64,000 nucleotides of DNA from Streptomyces sp. H27-H5 (GTDB taxonomy: Bacteria; Actinomycetota; Actinomycetes; Streptomycetales; Streptomycetaceae), in the NCBI RefSeq assembly GCF_026627505.1, contig NZ_JAPNLK010000013.1, positions 62,001 to 126,000 on the forward strand, read 5' to 3'. Shown here one piece after another: positions 44,020-52,095 of this stretch. Position 1 is the stretch's first letter, and every line of letters starts with the position of its first letter. The position numbers were made by a program, and so were the translations under genes. The notes beneath the pieces were generated by a model. The model had not been told where the DNA came from. It searched no databases and saw only the letters and a list, made by a program, of their open reading frames with translations.

Positions 44020-44255
44020 GCGTACCCCTCGCCCATCGGTGTTGCCTCTTCGATCGCCCGACGCCCACGTGACCAACGAGCGGGGTCGCCGTGCGTCGCG
44101 TTCGCGTCACGCCCGTACACACGACAACCACTGAGCATTGTCGCGCTCGCCGGCCACCGTGTCGGCCGGAAATCACCACGGTCCGTTGTGGACTGCGCCA
44201 CGTCGCGTGGTCTGTGGGCGGTACGCCGATCGGTCAGCCTACCCCGGGCCCTTCC

Positions 44256-45476
44256 TCAGGTCCTGTCCGGGCGGTTCGCAGGGCGTTCGGCGGCCAGCAG
44301 GAAGACGACGGAACGCTGTCGTTCGGTCCAGGAACGGGTGTCGAGGCCGACGGACTGGAGCAGCGCGCACTCGACGGCGTACCCGTGTTCGGTGAGGGTG
44401 CGGCCGATGGCCTCGGCCTCGTCGCGGGTCGAGGCGTGGCTGACGATCCGCTCGGGGCGCCGGTCCGCGACGGCGGCGACGACCTCGGCTCCGCCTCCGC
44501 CGACCCGCACGACGTCGGGTTCGGGGAGGTCTTCGAGGACGTGGGGCGCGCGACCGTTGACGATCTGGAGCTGTGTGCCGCGACCGCGGGCGGCGGTGGC
44601 GAGGCGGGCGCAGGCGTGCGGGTCCGCGTCGACGGCGATGACGGCGGCGCCGAACGCGGCGGCGTCCAGGGCGAGGGTGCCGGAGCCGGTGCCGATGTCC
44701 CAGACGAGGTCGCCGGGGCGCGGGCCGAGTCGGGCGAGCTGGGCGGCCCGCAGCAGGGCGGACTCGCCCTCGCCGGTGTCGGCCTGCGGTCGGGCCCAGC
44801 CCCGGTCGCCGCCGGCCGCGACGCCCTGGCCGAGCAGCCAGCCGGGGTCGGCCGCGACGCCGCCGGCCTGGGCGGCGCCGCCGATGACGATGACGACGTT
44901 GGGGTCGCGCCAGGTGTGGTCGGCGACCCGGTCGGAGGTGAGGACGGTGACCCGTTCCCGTTCGGTGCCGAGTTCCTCGCAGATGACGAAGGTCCGGTGG
45001 ACTCCGCCGAGCAGCAGGGCCAGTTCGGCGGGGCCCGCTCCGGGTGAGGTGAGGACGGCGACCTTGCCGTGGGCACGGCAGACGTTGACGGCGCGGCGCA
45101 GGGTGCGGGGGTGGGCCACGACGACCTGGGCGTCGTCCCAGGGCATGCCGGCGCGGGCGAAGGCGGCGGCCACGGCCGAGACGGCGGGGACCACCTCGAC
45201 TTCGAGGCCGTGTTCGGGGGCGCGCAGGGTGCGTACGACCCCGAAGAAGCCGGGGTCGCCGTCGGCCAGGACCACGGCGGTGCCGCGGTGGCCGGCGATC
45301 CGGCGGGCGGCGAGGCCGAGGCTGCCGAGGCGGATGCGTTCCGCGCCGGGGGGGATCTCGGGGAGCGCGAGGTGGTGGGCCGCGCCGGCCACGAGGGTGG
45401 CGGCGGAGAGCGCGGACCGGGCGGCCGCGGTCAAGGGCGAACCGTCCCAGCCGATCACCGTGACCCGGTCGGCCAT
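44256..45476 (-). CDS. cobL: Precorrin-6Y C5,15-methyltransferase (decarboxylating), CbiE-CbiT fusion
   Basis: A 406-residue two-domain enzyme of corrin ring synthesis. The N-terminal half is a CbiE-type methyltransferase (VTVIGWDGSPL, ADGDPGFFGVVRTL, VPAVSAVAAAFARAG). The C-terminal half is a CbiT-type Rossmann methyltransferase (LVWDIGTGSGTLALDAA, VIAVDADPHACARLA). The fusion order is that of CobL. Together with the neighbouring cysG-like and BluB-CobT genes it forms a cobalamin cluster, although many other cob genes are not in the window. The 236 bases before cobT show no clear riboswitch. Confidence 0.93.
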   Translation of the reverse strand: MADRVTVIGWDGSPLTAAARSALSAATLVAGAAHHLALPEIPPGAERIRLGSLGLAARRIAGHRGTAVVLADGDPGFFGVVRTLRAPEHGLEVEVVPAVSAVAAAFARAGMPWDDAQVVVAHPRTLRRAVNVCRAHGKVAVLTSPGAGPAELALLLGGVHRTFVICEELGTERERVTVLTSDRVADHTWRDPNVVIVIGGAAQAGGVAADPGWLLGQGVAAGGDRGWARPQADTGEGESALLRAAQLARLGPRPGDLVWDIGTGSGTLALDAAAFGAAVIAVDADPHACARLATAARGRGTQLQIVNGRAPHVLEDLPEPDVVRVGGGGAEVVAAVADRRPERIVSHASTRDEAEAIGRTLTEHGYAVECALLQSVGLDTRSWTERQRSVVFLLAAERPANRPDRT

Positions 45477-45537
45477 CGTCGTCAGTCTCCTGGGATGCGT
45501 CGGGGGGCGGGCACGGTGAGACTACCTGGTCATCGGG

Positions 45538-46218
45538 TCAGCTCCAGTCGGCCCCGACGGGGTATCCGCTCGCGTCGGCGCGCTGCCCGAACGCGTGCTG
45601 GTCCCCGTAGCCGGGGTAGCCGTCGTAGCCTTCGTCGTCGTCGAGGTCCTCGGGGACCAGGCCCCAGACGATGAGGTCGCTGCGGGTCTCGGTCCAGCCG
45701 CCGGCGCCGGTCTGGGTGCGCACTATGCAGGCGTTGCGCAAGACGCCCTCGCTGATGCAGCCGATCTTCTGGGCGACCTGTTGGGAGGCGGTGTTGTCGG
45801 CGGCGGTGCGCAGTTCGAGGCGCTCGAACCCCCGGTCGCGGAAGAGCCATTGGGCGACGGCGAGCACGGATTCGCTCGCGTAGCCCTCGCCCCGGGCCCA
45901 GGGGGCGGTGACGTAGCCGACCTCGGTGGTGAGGGTTCGCCAGTCGGTGTTCATCAGGCGGACGGCGCCGACGAGGCGGTGGGTGAGGAACTCGGTGACG
46001 GCCAGGACGATCCCGCGGCCCTCGGTGCGTTCGGCGTGGGAGTCGCGGGCGGCCCAACGGTGCGCGTCGGCGTGGGTGTACGGGTGCGCGGCGGTGGTCC
46101 AGGCGGTGACGTGTTCGTCGTTCATCATCTCGGCGAGCGCGGTGACGTCCTCCACCTCGAAGGGGCGCAGCACCAGCCGGTCCGTGCTGATGGTGACGTC
46201 CGGGAAGGTGGTAGTCAT
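45538..46218 (-). CDS. GNAT-family (RimJ/RimL-type) acetyltransferase
   Basis: A 226-residue protein of the RimJ/RimL group. The family opening ISTDRLVLRPFEVEDV is clear, with GYVTAPWARGEGYASESVLA for acetyl-CoA binding and LELRTAADNTASQQVAQKIG for the C-terminal region. An acidic, Tyr/Gly-rich tail of about 40 residues follows. Targets of this group are often N-termini of proteins or small amines; the one here is unknown. The ATG at 46218 has GGAG six bases upstream. Confidence 0.88.
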   Translation of the reverse strand: MTTTFPDVTISTDRLVLRPFEVEDVTALAEMMNDEHVTAWTTAAHPYTHADAHRWAARDSHAERTEGRGIVLAVTEFLTHRLVGAVRLMNTDWRTLTTEVGYVTAPWARGEGYASESVLAVAQWLFRDRGFERLELRTAADNTASQQVAQKIGCISEGVLRNACIVRTQTGAGGWTETRSDLIVWGLVPEDLDDDEGYDGYPGYGDQHAFGQRADASGYPVGADWS

Positions 46219-46238
46219 GCGCAGCTCCATGCCTGAGA

Positions 46239-46290
46239 CCGTGGTGCGACCGTGGTGCAGTGCGCCGTGGTGCAGTGCGACCGTGTTGCG
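46239..46290. repeat. Short imperfect tandem repeats before the GNAT gene
   Basis: About four imperfect copies of a 15-16 bp unit based on CCGTGGTGCAGTGCGA occur at 46239-46290, two of them nearly complete. They lie just upstream of the acetyltransferase start, in its probable leader. Confidence 0.7.
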
Positions 46291-46376
46291 GGATCGTTTG
46301 TGCGGGTCGTAGGCCACAGCATGCAGCATCGGCCGTGGGTTGTGCAGGGCCGGGTTGCCCGGAAGCGGGCAGCGCG

Positions 46377-46410
46377 CGGCCCCGCACGCCGGCGGGGGCG
46401 TGCGGGGCCG
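46377..46410 (-). terminator. Terminator of the metNIQ operon
   Basis: A 14-bp perfect stem (46377-46390 with 46397-46410, CGGCCCCGCACGCC and complement) has the loop GGCGGG, 16 bases after the metQ stop on the minus strand. Confidence 0.85.
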
Positions 46411-46425
46411 AAGTACCGCCGTGCG

Positions 46426-47289
46426 TCAGGCCTTCGGGGCGCCGAAGGCGGGGACGACGGAGCCCTGGTACTTGTCCTCGATGAACTTCTTGACCTCGTC
46501 GGAGTTCAGGAGCTTGGCGAGCTTCTGGACGCGCGGGTCGTTCTGGTTCCCGTCCTTGACGGCGAGGAAGTTGGCGTAGGGGTTGCCCTCGGCCTTCTCC
46601 AGGACCAGCGCGTCCTTGGCGGGCGCGAGGTTGGCCTCGATGGCGTAGTTGCCGTTGATGATGGCGGCGTCCACGTCGTTCAGGGCGCGGGGGACCGTGG
46701 CGGCCTCCAGCTCCTTGAACTCCAGGCCCTTCTTGTCGGTGATGTCGGACAGCTTGGCGCTGGTGCCGACACCCTCCTTGAGGGTGATCAGGTTGTTGGT
46801 GGCCAGCAGTTGGAGCGCGCGGCCTTCGTTGGTGGTGTCGTTGGGGACGGCGATCGTCTGGCCGGGCTTGATGTCACCGATGGCCTTGATCTTCTTGGAG
46901 TAGAGGCCGAGGGGCTCCAGGTGCACGTTCACGACGGGCACGATGTGCGTGCCGTTCTTCTTGTTGAAGTCGTCGAGGTACGGCTTGTGCTGGAAGTAGT
47001 TGCCGTCGACCTGGCCCTGCTCGGTGGCGGTGTTGGGCAGGACGTAGTCCGTGAACTCCTTCACCTCCAGCTTGAGGCCGTTCTTGGCCGCCAGCTTGTC
47101 CTTGACGAAGTTCAGGATGTCGGCGTGCGGGCTCGGGGACGCGGCGATGACCAGCGCCTTGCTCTCGTCCGCCTTGCCGCCGTCGGTCTTGGCGGAGGAC
47201 GGGTCCGAGGAGCTGCCGCAGGCGGTGAGGCCGAGGGCGAGCGCGGCGGACGCGGCGGCGAAAGCGGTGAGCTTGATGTTCTTACGCAC
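46426..47289 (-). CDS. metQ: Methionine ABC transporter substrate-binding lipoprotein
   Basis: A 287-residue NlpA/MetQ-type lipoprotein. The signal peptide ends in the lipobox LTAC (Cys24 modified). The binding core includes VIAASPSPHADILNFVKDKL, VDGNYFQHKPYLDDFN and AIINGNYAIEANLAPAKDAL. It captures methionine outside the cell and passes it to MetI-MetN. It lies 117 bases after metI and is the last gene of the operon. Specificity for D-methionine or another amino acid cannot be excluded by sequence alone. Confidence 0.93.
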   Translation of the reverse strand: MRKNIKLTAFAAASAALALGLTACGSSSDPSSAKTDGGKADESKALVIAASPSPHADILNFVKDKLAAKNGLKLEVKEFTDYVLPNTATEQGQVDGNYFQHKPYLDDFNKKNGTHIVPVVNVHLEPLGLYSKKIKAIGDIKPGQTIAVPNDTTNEGRALQLLATNNLITLKEGVGTSAKLSDITDKKGLEFKELEAATVPRALNDVDAAIINGNYAIEANLAPAKDALVLEKAEGNPYANFLAVKDGNQNDPRVQKLAKLLNSDEVKKFIEDKYQGSVVPAFGAPKA

Positions 47290-47406
47290 GAAGAGTGCCT
47301 TTCATTGCTTGCAAGGGCGCGGATCGCGCGCGGGTCTTGCGGGGTGGTGGCCCAAGCACGACAAGTGCGGGCTCTCTGGGGGTGGGGGTACGGGGGGCCT
47401 GGTGGT

Positions 47407-48075
47407 TCAGGCCGTCCGGCCGCGGCGGGCGAGGACGCGTACCACGCCGTCGCCGATCAGCTGGATCACGGTGACGAGGGCGATCAGGACCACGACGGTG
47501 GCGACCATGAAGCCGGTCTCGAAGCGCTGGAAGCCGTACGTGATGGCCTTGGAGCCGAGTCCCTCGCCGCCGACGGCGCCCGCCATGGCGGAGTAGCCGA
47601 CGAGGGTGATCACGGTGGTGGTGACGCCGGCGATCAGGGAGGGCAGGGCCTGGGGCAGCAGGACCTTGCCGACCAGGGTCGGTACGCCGCCGCCCATGGA
47701 CTCGACGGCTTCGACGAGGCCGTGGTCCACCTCGCGGACGGCCGTCTCGACGAGCCGCGCGAAGAAGGGGATGGCGCCGATGGCGAGCGGGACGATCATG
47801 GCGGTGGGGCCGATGAAGGTGCCGACGACCGCCGTGGTGACCGGGATCAGGAAGATCAGCAGGATGATGAACGGCAGCGAGCGGCCGATGTTCACGATCA
47901 CGCCGAGGACCTTGTTGAGCGGCTGGTTCTGCAACAGGCCGCCCTTGTCGGTGAGGACGAGGAAGATGCCGATGGGCAGGCCGCCGACCACGGTCACCAG
48001 GGTGGACCACAGGACCATGTAGAGGGTGTCGTACGTGCCCTGGGTGAGCAGGGGCTGCATCTCGGACCAGGTCAC
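47407..48075 (-). CDS. metI: Methionine ABC transporter permease
   Basis: A 222-residue permease with five to six membrane helices (TLYMVLWSTLVTVVGGLPIG, AMIVPLAIGAIPFFARLVE and others). The cytoplasmic coupling motif is EAVESMGGGVPTLVGKVLLP (EAA loop), typical of MetI. The GTG start at 48075 overlaps the metN stop by 4 bases (GTGA). Confidence 0.93.
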   Translation of the reverse strand: MTWSEMQPLLTQGTYDTLYMVLWSTLVTVVGGLPIGIFLVLTDKGGLLQNQPLNKVLGVIVNIGRSLPFIILLIFLIPVTTAVVGTFIGPTAMIVPLAIGAIPFFARLVETAVREVDHGLVEAVESMGGGVPTLVGKVLLPQALPSLIAGVTTTVITLVGYSAMAGAVGGEGLGSKAITYGFQRFETGFMVATVVVLIALVTVIQLIGDGVVRVLARRGRTA

Positions 48076-49139
48076 TTGGCACCTTCCTTGACCAGTGCGT
48101 CGGTGATCGTGTTGACCGCGGTCTGTACGTCCTCGACCTCGTCGACCACGTCGATCTGGAGGCCCTGCTCCCGGAGGAAGCCCACGGGGACCACGTTGTC
48201 CTCGTAGCGGCCGGGCAGCTCGATCCGCATGCGGCCGATCTGTTTCCCGCCGACGGTGTCCATCGCGGCACCCAGGATCGATATGTCGATGTTGTAGGTC
48301 CGCGAGAGCTGGGAGATGACCGGGCGGGTCGCCGCTTCGCCGTGGAAGGTGACGTCGACGACCGTGCGGTCGGGGCCGCCGGCGACGCCGCTGACGGGGA
48401 ACAGTTCGGCGGCCAGCTCGGAGCCGGGGGTGGCCAGCAGTTCCGAGACGGTGCCGGACTCGATGACCCGGCCGTTCTTCATCAGCGCGGCGGAGTCGCA
48501 GACGGCCTTGACCACGTCCATCTCGTGGGTGATCAGGAGGACGGTCAGGCCGAGCTGTCGGTTGAGGTCGCGCAGCAGTTGCAGGATCGAGCGGGTGGTC
48601 TCGGGGTCCAGGGCGCTGGTGGCCTCGTCGGAGAGCAGCACCTTGGGGTCGCCGGCCAGGGCGCGGGCGATGCCGACGCGCTGCTTCTGGCCGCCGGAGA
48701 GCTGGGCGGGGTAGGCCTTGGCCTTGTCGGCGAGGCCCACGAGGTCGAGGAGTTCGACGGCCTTGCGCGAGCGCTCGCGGCCGGAGATCCCGAGGATCTC
48801 CAGGGGCAGCTCGATGTTGGCCTGCACGGTGCGCGAGGACAGCAGGTTGAAGTGCTGGAACACCATGCCGATGCGGCTGCGGGCCTCGCGGAGTTCCTTG
48901 CCGGCGCGGCGGCCGCGGCCGGCGAGCGCGGTGAGGTCCACGCCGTCGACGGTGACGGTGCCGGTGGTGGGGCGCTCCAGCAGGTTCACGCAGCGGATGA
49001 GGGAGGACTTGCCGGCGCCGCTCTGGCCGATGACTCCGTAGACCTCGCCCTCGCGGACGTGGAGATCGACGCCGTCCAGGGCGGTGACCTCGCGGCCACG
49101 GGACTGGTAGACCTTCGTGAGGCCCGATGTGGTGATCAC
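48072..49139 (-). CDS. metN: Methionine ABC transporter ATP-binding protein
   Basis: A 355-residue ABC ATPase with Walker A GQSGAGKSSLIR, Q-loop VFQHFNLL, signature LSGGQKQRVGIARAL, and Walker B VLLSDEATSALD, closing with ITHEMDVV. The C-terminal NIL domain (residues about 265-340) is the methionine-sensing regulatory domain found in MetN. The start is taken as GTG 49139 (VITTSGLTKVYQSRG); an upstream in-frame start at 49187 adds 16 residues without family likeness. Confidence 0.93.
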   Translation of the reverse strand: MITTSGLTKVYQSRGREVTALDGVDLHVREGEVYGVIGQSGAGKSSLIRCVNLLERPTTGTVTVDGVDLTALAGRGRRAGKELREARSRIGMVFQHFNLLSSRTVQANIELPLEILGISGRERSRKAVELLDLVGLADKAKAYPAQLSGGQKQRVGIARALAGDPKVLLSDEATSALDPETTRSILQLLRDLNRQLGLTVLLITHEMDVVKAVCDSAALMKNGRVIESGTVSELLATPGSELAAELFPVSGVAGGPDRTVVDVTFHGEAATRPVISQLSRTYNIDISILGAAMDTVGGKQIGRMRIELPGRYEDNVVPVGFLREQGLQIDVVDEVEDVQTAVNTITDALVKEGAK

Positions 49140-49516
49140 AGGAATTCCGTCGCTGTCGAGTGCACGGCGGTGCGGGGTGCCGGGCACGGGGCAAACATCA
49201 GGGGACGCGTCACGGGGCGAACCATCACGAAACGGCGATGGCGGCGCGTGCGCGGGGCAGGAGCGTTCCGGGTGTCACACGGTGGTGCCGGACGGGGCTC
49301 GGCCGGTCTCGCTTCGGGGCGCGAGACTGCTGGGAGGGGGCCCTCAGAAGGCGCACATTCGACACATACAACGAGCACCGGGCGTCGTGGTCGCCTCGGT
49401 CGCAAGGGTGCGGCTGCTCGTCGTGGTCATGGCCCCAGTAAAGCAGACCTGTCACGTGACCGATCAATACAGTCCGGATAGCGGACGAATATCGACCACA
49501 TTCCGGACAACTTCGA
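49140..49516 (-). promoter_or_regulatory. Upstream region of metNIQ
   Basis: No gene is supported in these 377 bases. A hairpin (GTCTCGC at 49306-49312 with GCGAGAC at 49321-49327, 8-base loop) and a perfect 10-bp palindrome GTCACGTGAC (49451-49460) are the visible signals. The palindrome lies in an AT-richer stretch and could be a regulator site for the operon. No SAM riboswitch core was recognised. Confidence 0.45.
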
Positions 49517-49982
49517 TCAGTCTCGGCCGTCCGTCCGGATCGTCACACCGGCGGCCGTGACCTGCGCGGACACGGCCGGGAGGTCCCGCACGACCACGTC
49601 CGCGTCGAGCGGCGGCGGTGTGCGCTGTGGTCAAGGCCACGGTCCGCATGCCGGCCGCCCGACCGGCGTCCAGGCCGGCGGGGGCGTCCTCGAAGACCAC
49701 GCAGCGGGCCGGGTCGACCCCGAGCCGGGCGGCGGCCGGCAGGAAGGGTTCCGGGTCGGGCTTGCCGCGGGTGATGTCGTCCGCGGCGGCGGCGGGCCGG
49801 CCGTGCAGCTCGACGGCCGCGAAGGCCTCCTCGGTGATCCCGTGCTCGCGGGCCCATCGGTTTCAGCAGCGGCGCACCGACTCCGTGGACGAGACCAGCG
49901 TGCCGTCGTTGTCGAACAGCAGGGCGTCGACCTGCGTGACGCAGGTGCCCGCGGGTGTGTCGTGCGCGTCTTCAGGCTTCAT
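49517..49982 (-). pseudogene. Decayed HAD-superfamily hydrolase
   Basis: The remains of a HAD-IA phosphatase gene. The start (VDALLFDNDGTLVSSTESV, with the DxDGT nucleophile motif) is followed by an in-frame TGA at 49863-49865, where a Trp codon would fit (RRC-stop-NRWAREHG). Further on, HGRPAA joins directly to AADDITRGKPDPEPF, lacking about 50-60 residues that normally separate these parts. A one-base frameshift near 49609-49619 then moves the end (LDADVVVRDLPAV) into another frame. Three independent lesions indicate a nonfunctional gene. Confidence 0.85.
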
Positions 49983-50050
49983 GCCTTCCAGGAAGGCCCG
50001 CGCCGAGGGGTGAGCGCATCGGGTCTTTCGGCCCGTAATACCCTCGCTGC

Positions 50051-50419
50051 ATGCTCGACGCCCTGACGGTCGCCATCGGTGTGGCCGCACTCGCTCTCGC
50101 CGCCTGGTGCGGTCACGCCGCGCTGCGGGACCAGCCGACCAAGGACTGGCACTTCATCGGCATGGCCGTGGTGACCGTGCTGGTCTTGGCCCAGCTGGTG
50201 ATCGGCCTGGTGCAGCTGGGTCGCGGTGAGAAGGCCGACGAGGGCACGGTGATCTTCGTGGCCTACCTGCTGGGCGCCTTCGCGGCGGTCCCGGCGGCCG
50301 GGATGCTCTCGCTCACCGAGCGGACCAAGTGGGGTTCGGTGACGGTGGCCGCGGGTGCGGTCGTCCTGGCCGTCCTCGAAGTACGCCTCTACGACATCTG
50401 GGGAACCGCCGGTGCCTGA
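50051..50419 (+). CDS. Conserved four-helix membrane protein
   Basis: A 122-residue protein with four hydrophobic helices (LTVAIGVAALALAAWCGHAA, FIGMAVVTVLVLAQLVIGLV, GTVIFVAYLLGAFAAVPAAG, SVTVAAGAVVLAVLEVRLY). No family is recognised. The next membrane-protein gene overlaps its end, so the two are probably translated together. Confidence 0.8.
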   Translation: MLDALTVAIGVAALALAAWCGHAALRDQPTKDWHFIGMAVVTVLVLAQLVIGLVQLGRGEKADEGTVIFVAYLLGAFAAVPAAGMLSLTERTKWGSVTVAAGAVVLAVLEVRLYDIWGTAGA

Positions 50420-50852
50420 CATGCCCGACACCGATTCCGCCGCGGCCCCGCCGGCCGCGGCGCGCGAGCGACTGGTCTCCGGGCCTGGCCTGCTGCTGGT
50501 CTGGCTGTACGGGGTGATCACGGTCGGCGCGGTCTCGCGGTCGGCCTACCAGATCTCCACCGAGTTCGACCGGGCCCCGCTGCCGTACGCCCTGTCGGCG
50601 GTGGCCGCGCTGGTCTACGCCTTCATCACGTACTCGCTGGTGCGCGGCGGGGAGACGGCCCGCAAGGCGGCGCGGATCTGCTGCGCCGCCGAGCTGACCG
50701 GCGTACTCGTCGTGGGCACCTGGACGCTGGTGGAACCCGACGCCTTCCCGGACGCGACCGTGTGGTCGGACTTCGGGATGGGCTACCTGTTCATCCCGGT
50801 GATCCTGCCGATCACCGGGATGCTCTGGCTGCGCCGGCGCCGGCAGGGCTGA
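50412..50852 (+). CDS. Conserved membrane protein coupled to the previous gene
   Basis: About 146 residues with four hydrophobic segments (LLLVWLYGVITVGAVSRSAY, YALSAVAALVYAFITYSLV, AELTGVLVVGTWTLV, GYLFIPVILPITGMLWL). GTG 50412 is preferred because GGGGAA lies six bases before it, overlapping the previous stop by 8 bases; ATG 50421 is the alternative. The two genes form a small membrane-protein operon of unknown function. Confidence 0.78.
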   Translation: MPDMPDTDSAAAPPAAARERLVSGPGLLLVWLYGVITVGAVSRSAYQISTEFDRAPLPYALSAVAALVYAFITYSLVRGGETARKAARICCAAELTGVLVVGTWTLVEPDAFPDATVWSDFGMGYLFIPVILPITGMLWLRRRRQG

Positions 50853-50924
50853 GGACAAGGCCCCGGCCGGCGGTGACGGTCGACCGACCCGGGCGAGGGG
50901 CGGCCGACCCGAGGTGACGGGAGG

Positions 50925-51431
50925 TCAGGCGCTGACGGCGAAGTCCGAGGCGTCCTTCGCCTCCTTCTCCAGGATCACCAGGTGCACGCCGTCGGAGGCG
51001 GTGCGGTCGCCGACCCGGGTGTAGCCCGCCTTGCGGTACAGCCGCAGGTTGGCCTCGCTCTTGTGGCCGGTGTGCAGCCGGAAGCGGCTGGTCTCGCCGT
51101 CGCCCGTGAGCGCCGCCTCGACCGCGCGCAGCAGTCGGGCGCCGAGGCCGTGGCCCTGGAGTCGGGGGTGGACGCAGAGCTTGGCGATCCTGCCCGTGCC
51201 GTCCTCGTCCACGTTGCCGCGGACGGTGCCGACGACCTCGTCGCCGAGTCGGGCCACCAGCACGGTGTCCGTCTCCAGCTCCGCCTTGAGGGAGTCGAGC
51301 GACTGGGTGAGCGGTTGGATGAGGTAGTTGCCGTAGAGCTCGGCCTCGCTCTGGAACGCCAGGTACTGCAGCTTGAAGATCTGCTCCGCGTCCTCGGCGG
51401 CCGCCGCCGAAATGGTCACACTCATGCCCAT
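50925..51431 (-). CDS. GNAT-family acetyltransferase
   Basis: A 168-residue GNAT enzyme. The binding motif is AKLCVHPRLQGHGLGARLLR and the C-terminal block is SEANLRLYRKAGYTRVGDR, matching the family consensus well. GGGAGG upstream supports the start at 51431; ATG 51425 is in the same frame. The substrate is unknown. It lies 37 bases after the sigma-factor-like gene on the same strand. Confidence 0.88.
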   Translation of the reverse strand: MGMSVTISAAAAEDAEQIFKLQYLAFQSEAELYGNYLIQPLTQSLDSLKAELETDTVLVARLGDEVVGTVRGNVDEDGTGRIAKLCVHPRLQGHGLGARLLRAVEAALTGDGETSRFRLHTGHKSEANLRLYRKAGYTRVGDRTASDGVHLVILEKEAKDASDFAVSA

Positions 51432-51468
51432 GTGCGCATGCCTCCCGCTCACCTGGTGGCCCGTTGGT

Positions 51469-51972
51469 CTATCGCTCCCTTCCCCGCAGGTCAGGAGCCG
51501 CAACCTCTGCAGCCAGCATTCTGCGCAGACATCCCAGGCAACGGGAACGTACGGGTCCCAAACTTCCTTGTGAGATACCCAACTCTCCTGCGATTTCACG
51601 GTAGGTGAGGTCCCTGGGCGAAAGAAGTGCCCCTATGAGTTCCGGACAACGTCCGGGCAACCGGGCGACAGCCGATCGGAGGACGCGGTTGACCTCCCCG
51701 TGCAGGGCGGCGTCCTCCGGTTCGGCGCCGGCGCTGCCGGGGCGGGCGCCGTAGGGGACTTCGCGCCGCGCCCGGCGGCGCGCCCCGCGCGCCTCGGCGC
51801 GCACGGCCCGGCGCAGCCAGCTCGCGCGGTCGGCGGGCTCCGGGGCGGGTCCGCCCTCCAGCAGCCTGACCCAGACGGCTTGTTCCAGGTCGGCCGCGTC
51901 CACTCCGGCGGCCGGGGCCTCCGCTGCCGCCTCGGCGGAGAGCAGCGGTCCGATTTCCTTCAGCAGGTCCAT
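51469..51972 (-). CDS. Sigma-70-like (ECF-type) sigma factor
   Basis: A 167-residue protein with a region-2-like helical part (DLEQAVWVRLLEGG ... ADRASWLRRAVRAEARGARR) and a clear region-4 helix-turn-helix (LTYREIAGELGISQGSLGPV followed by RSRCLGCLRRML). The N-terminal half is short and divergent for an ECF factor. No anti-sigma gene is adjacent, and the neighbouring gene is an acetyltransferase. A CG-rich spacer of 123 bases separates it from the GDPD gene. Confidence 0.8.
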   Translation of the reverse strand: MDLLKEIGPLLSAEAAAEAPAAGVDAADLEQAVWVRLLEGGPAPEPADRASWLRRAVRAEARGARRRARREVPYGARPGSAGAEPEDAALHGEVNRVLRSAVARLPGRCPELIGALLSPRDLTYREIAGELGISQGSLGPVRSRCLGCLRRMLAAEVAAPDLRGRER

Positions 51973-52095
51973 GCCGGGCGGGACGCGGGGGTCCCGCCCG
52001 GTGGTTTCCGCGCCGGGCCCGGAACACTCGTACGAGAAACTCCGCGTGCCCGTTGACGCGTTCGGCCGGTGTTCCGCCCGGGGGGCGGGGTCGCG

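Noticed and set aside
44020..44255. Cobalamin riboswitch between cobL and BluB-CobT
   Set aside because: No B12-box-like core could be found in either this gap or the 278-base gap at 40379-40656.
40405..45519. A 1704-codon plus-strand open frame across the cobalamin genes
   Set aside because: It is antisense to cysG/cobA, BluB-CobT and cobL, which have clear family motifs. Long opposite-strand frames are expected in DNA of this GC content.
49140..49516. SAM riboswitch before metN
   Set aside because: The hairpins present do not match the known SAM riboswitch core sequences that I could check by eye.
49863..50090. A separate small gene starting at 50090
   Set aside because: It is the N-terminal fragment of the decayed HAD gene, ended by the premature TGA, and its upstream part overlaps the divergent membrane-protein gene.
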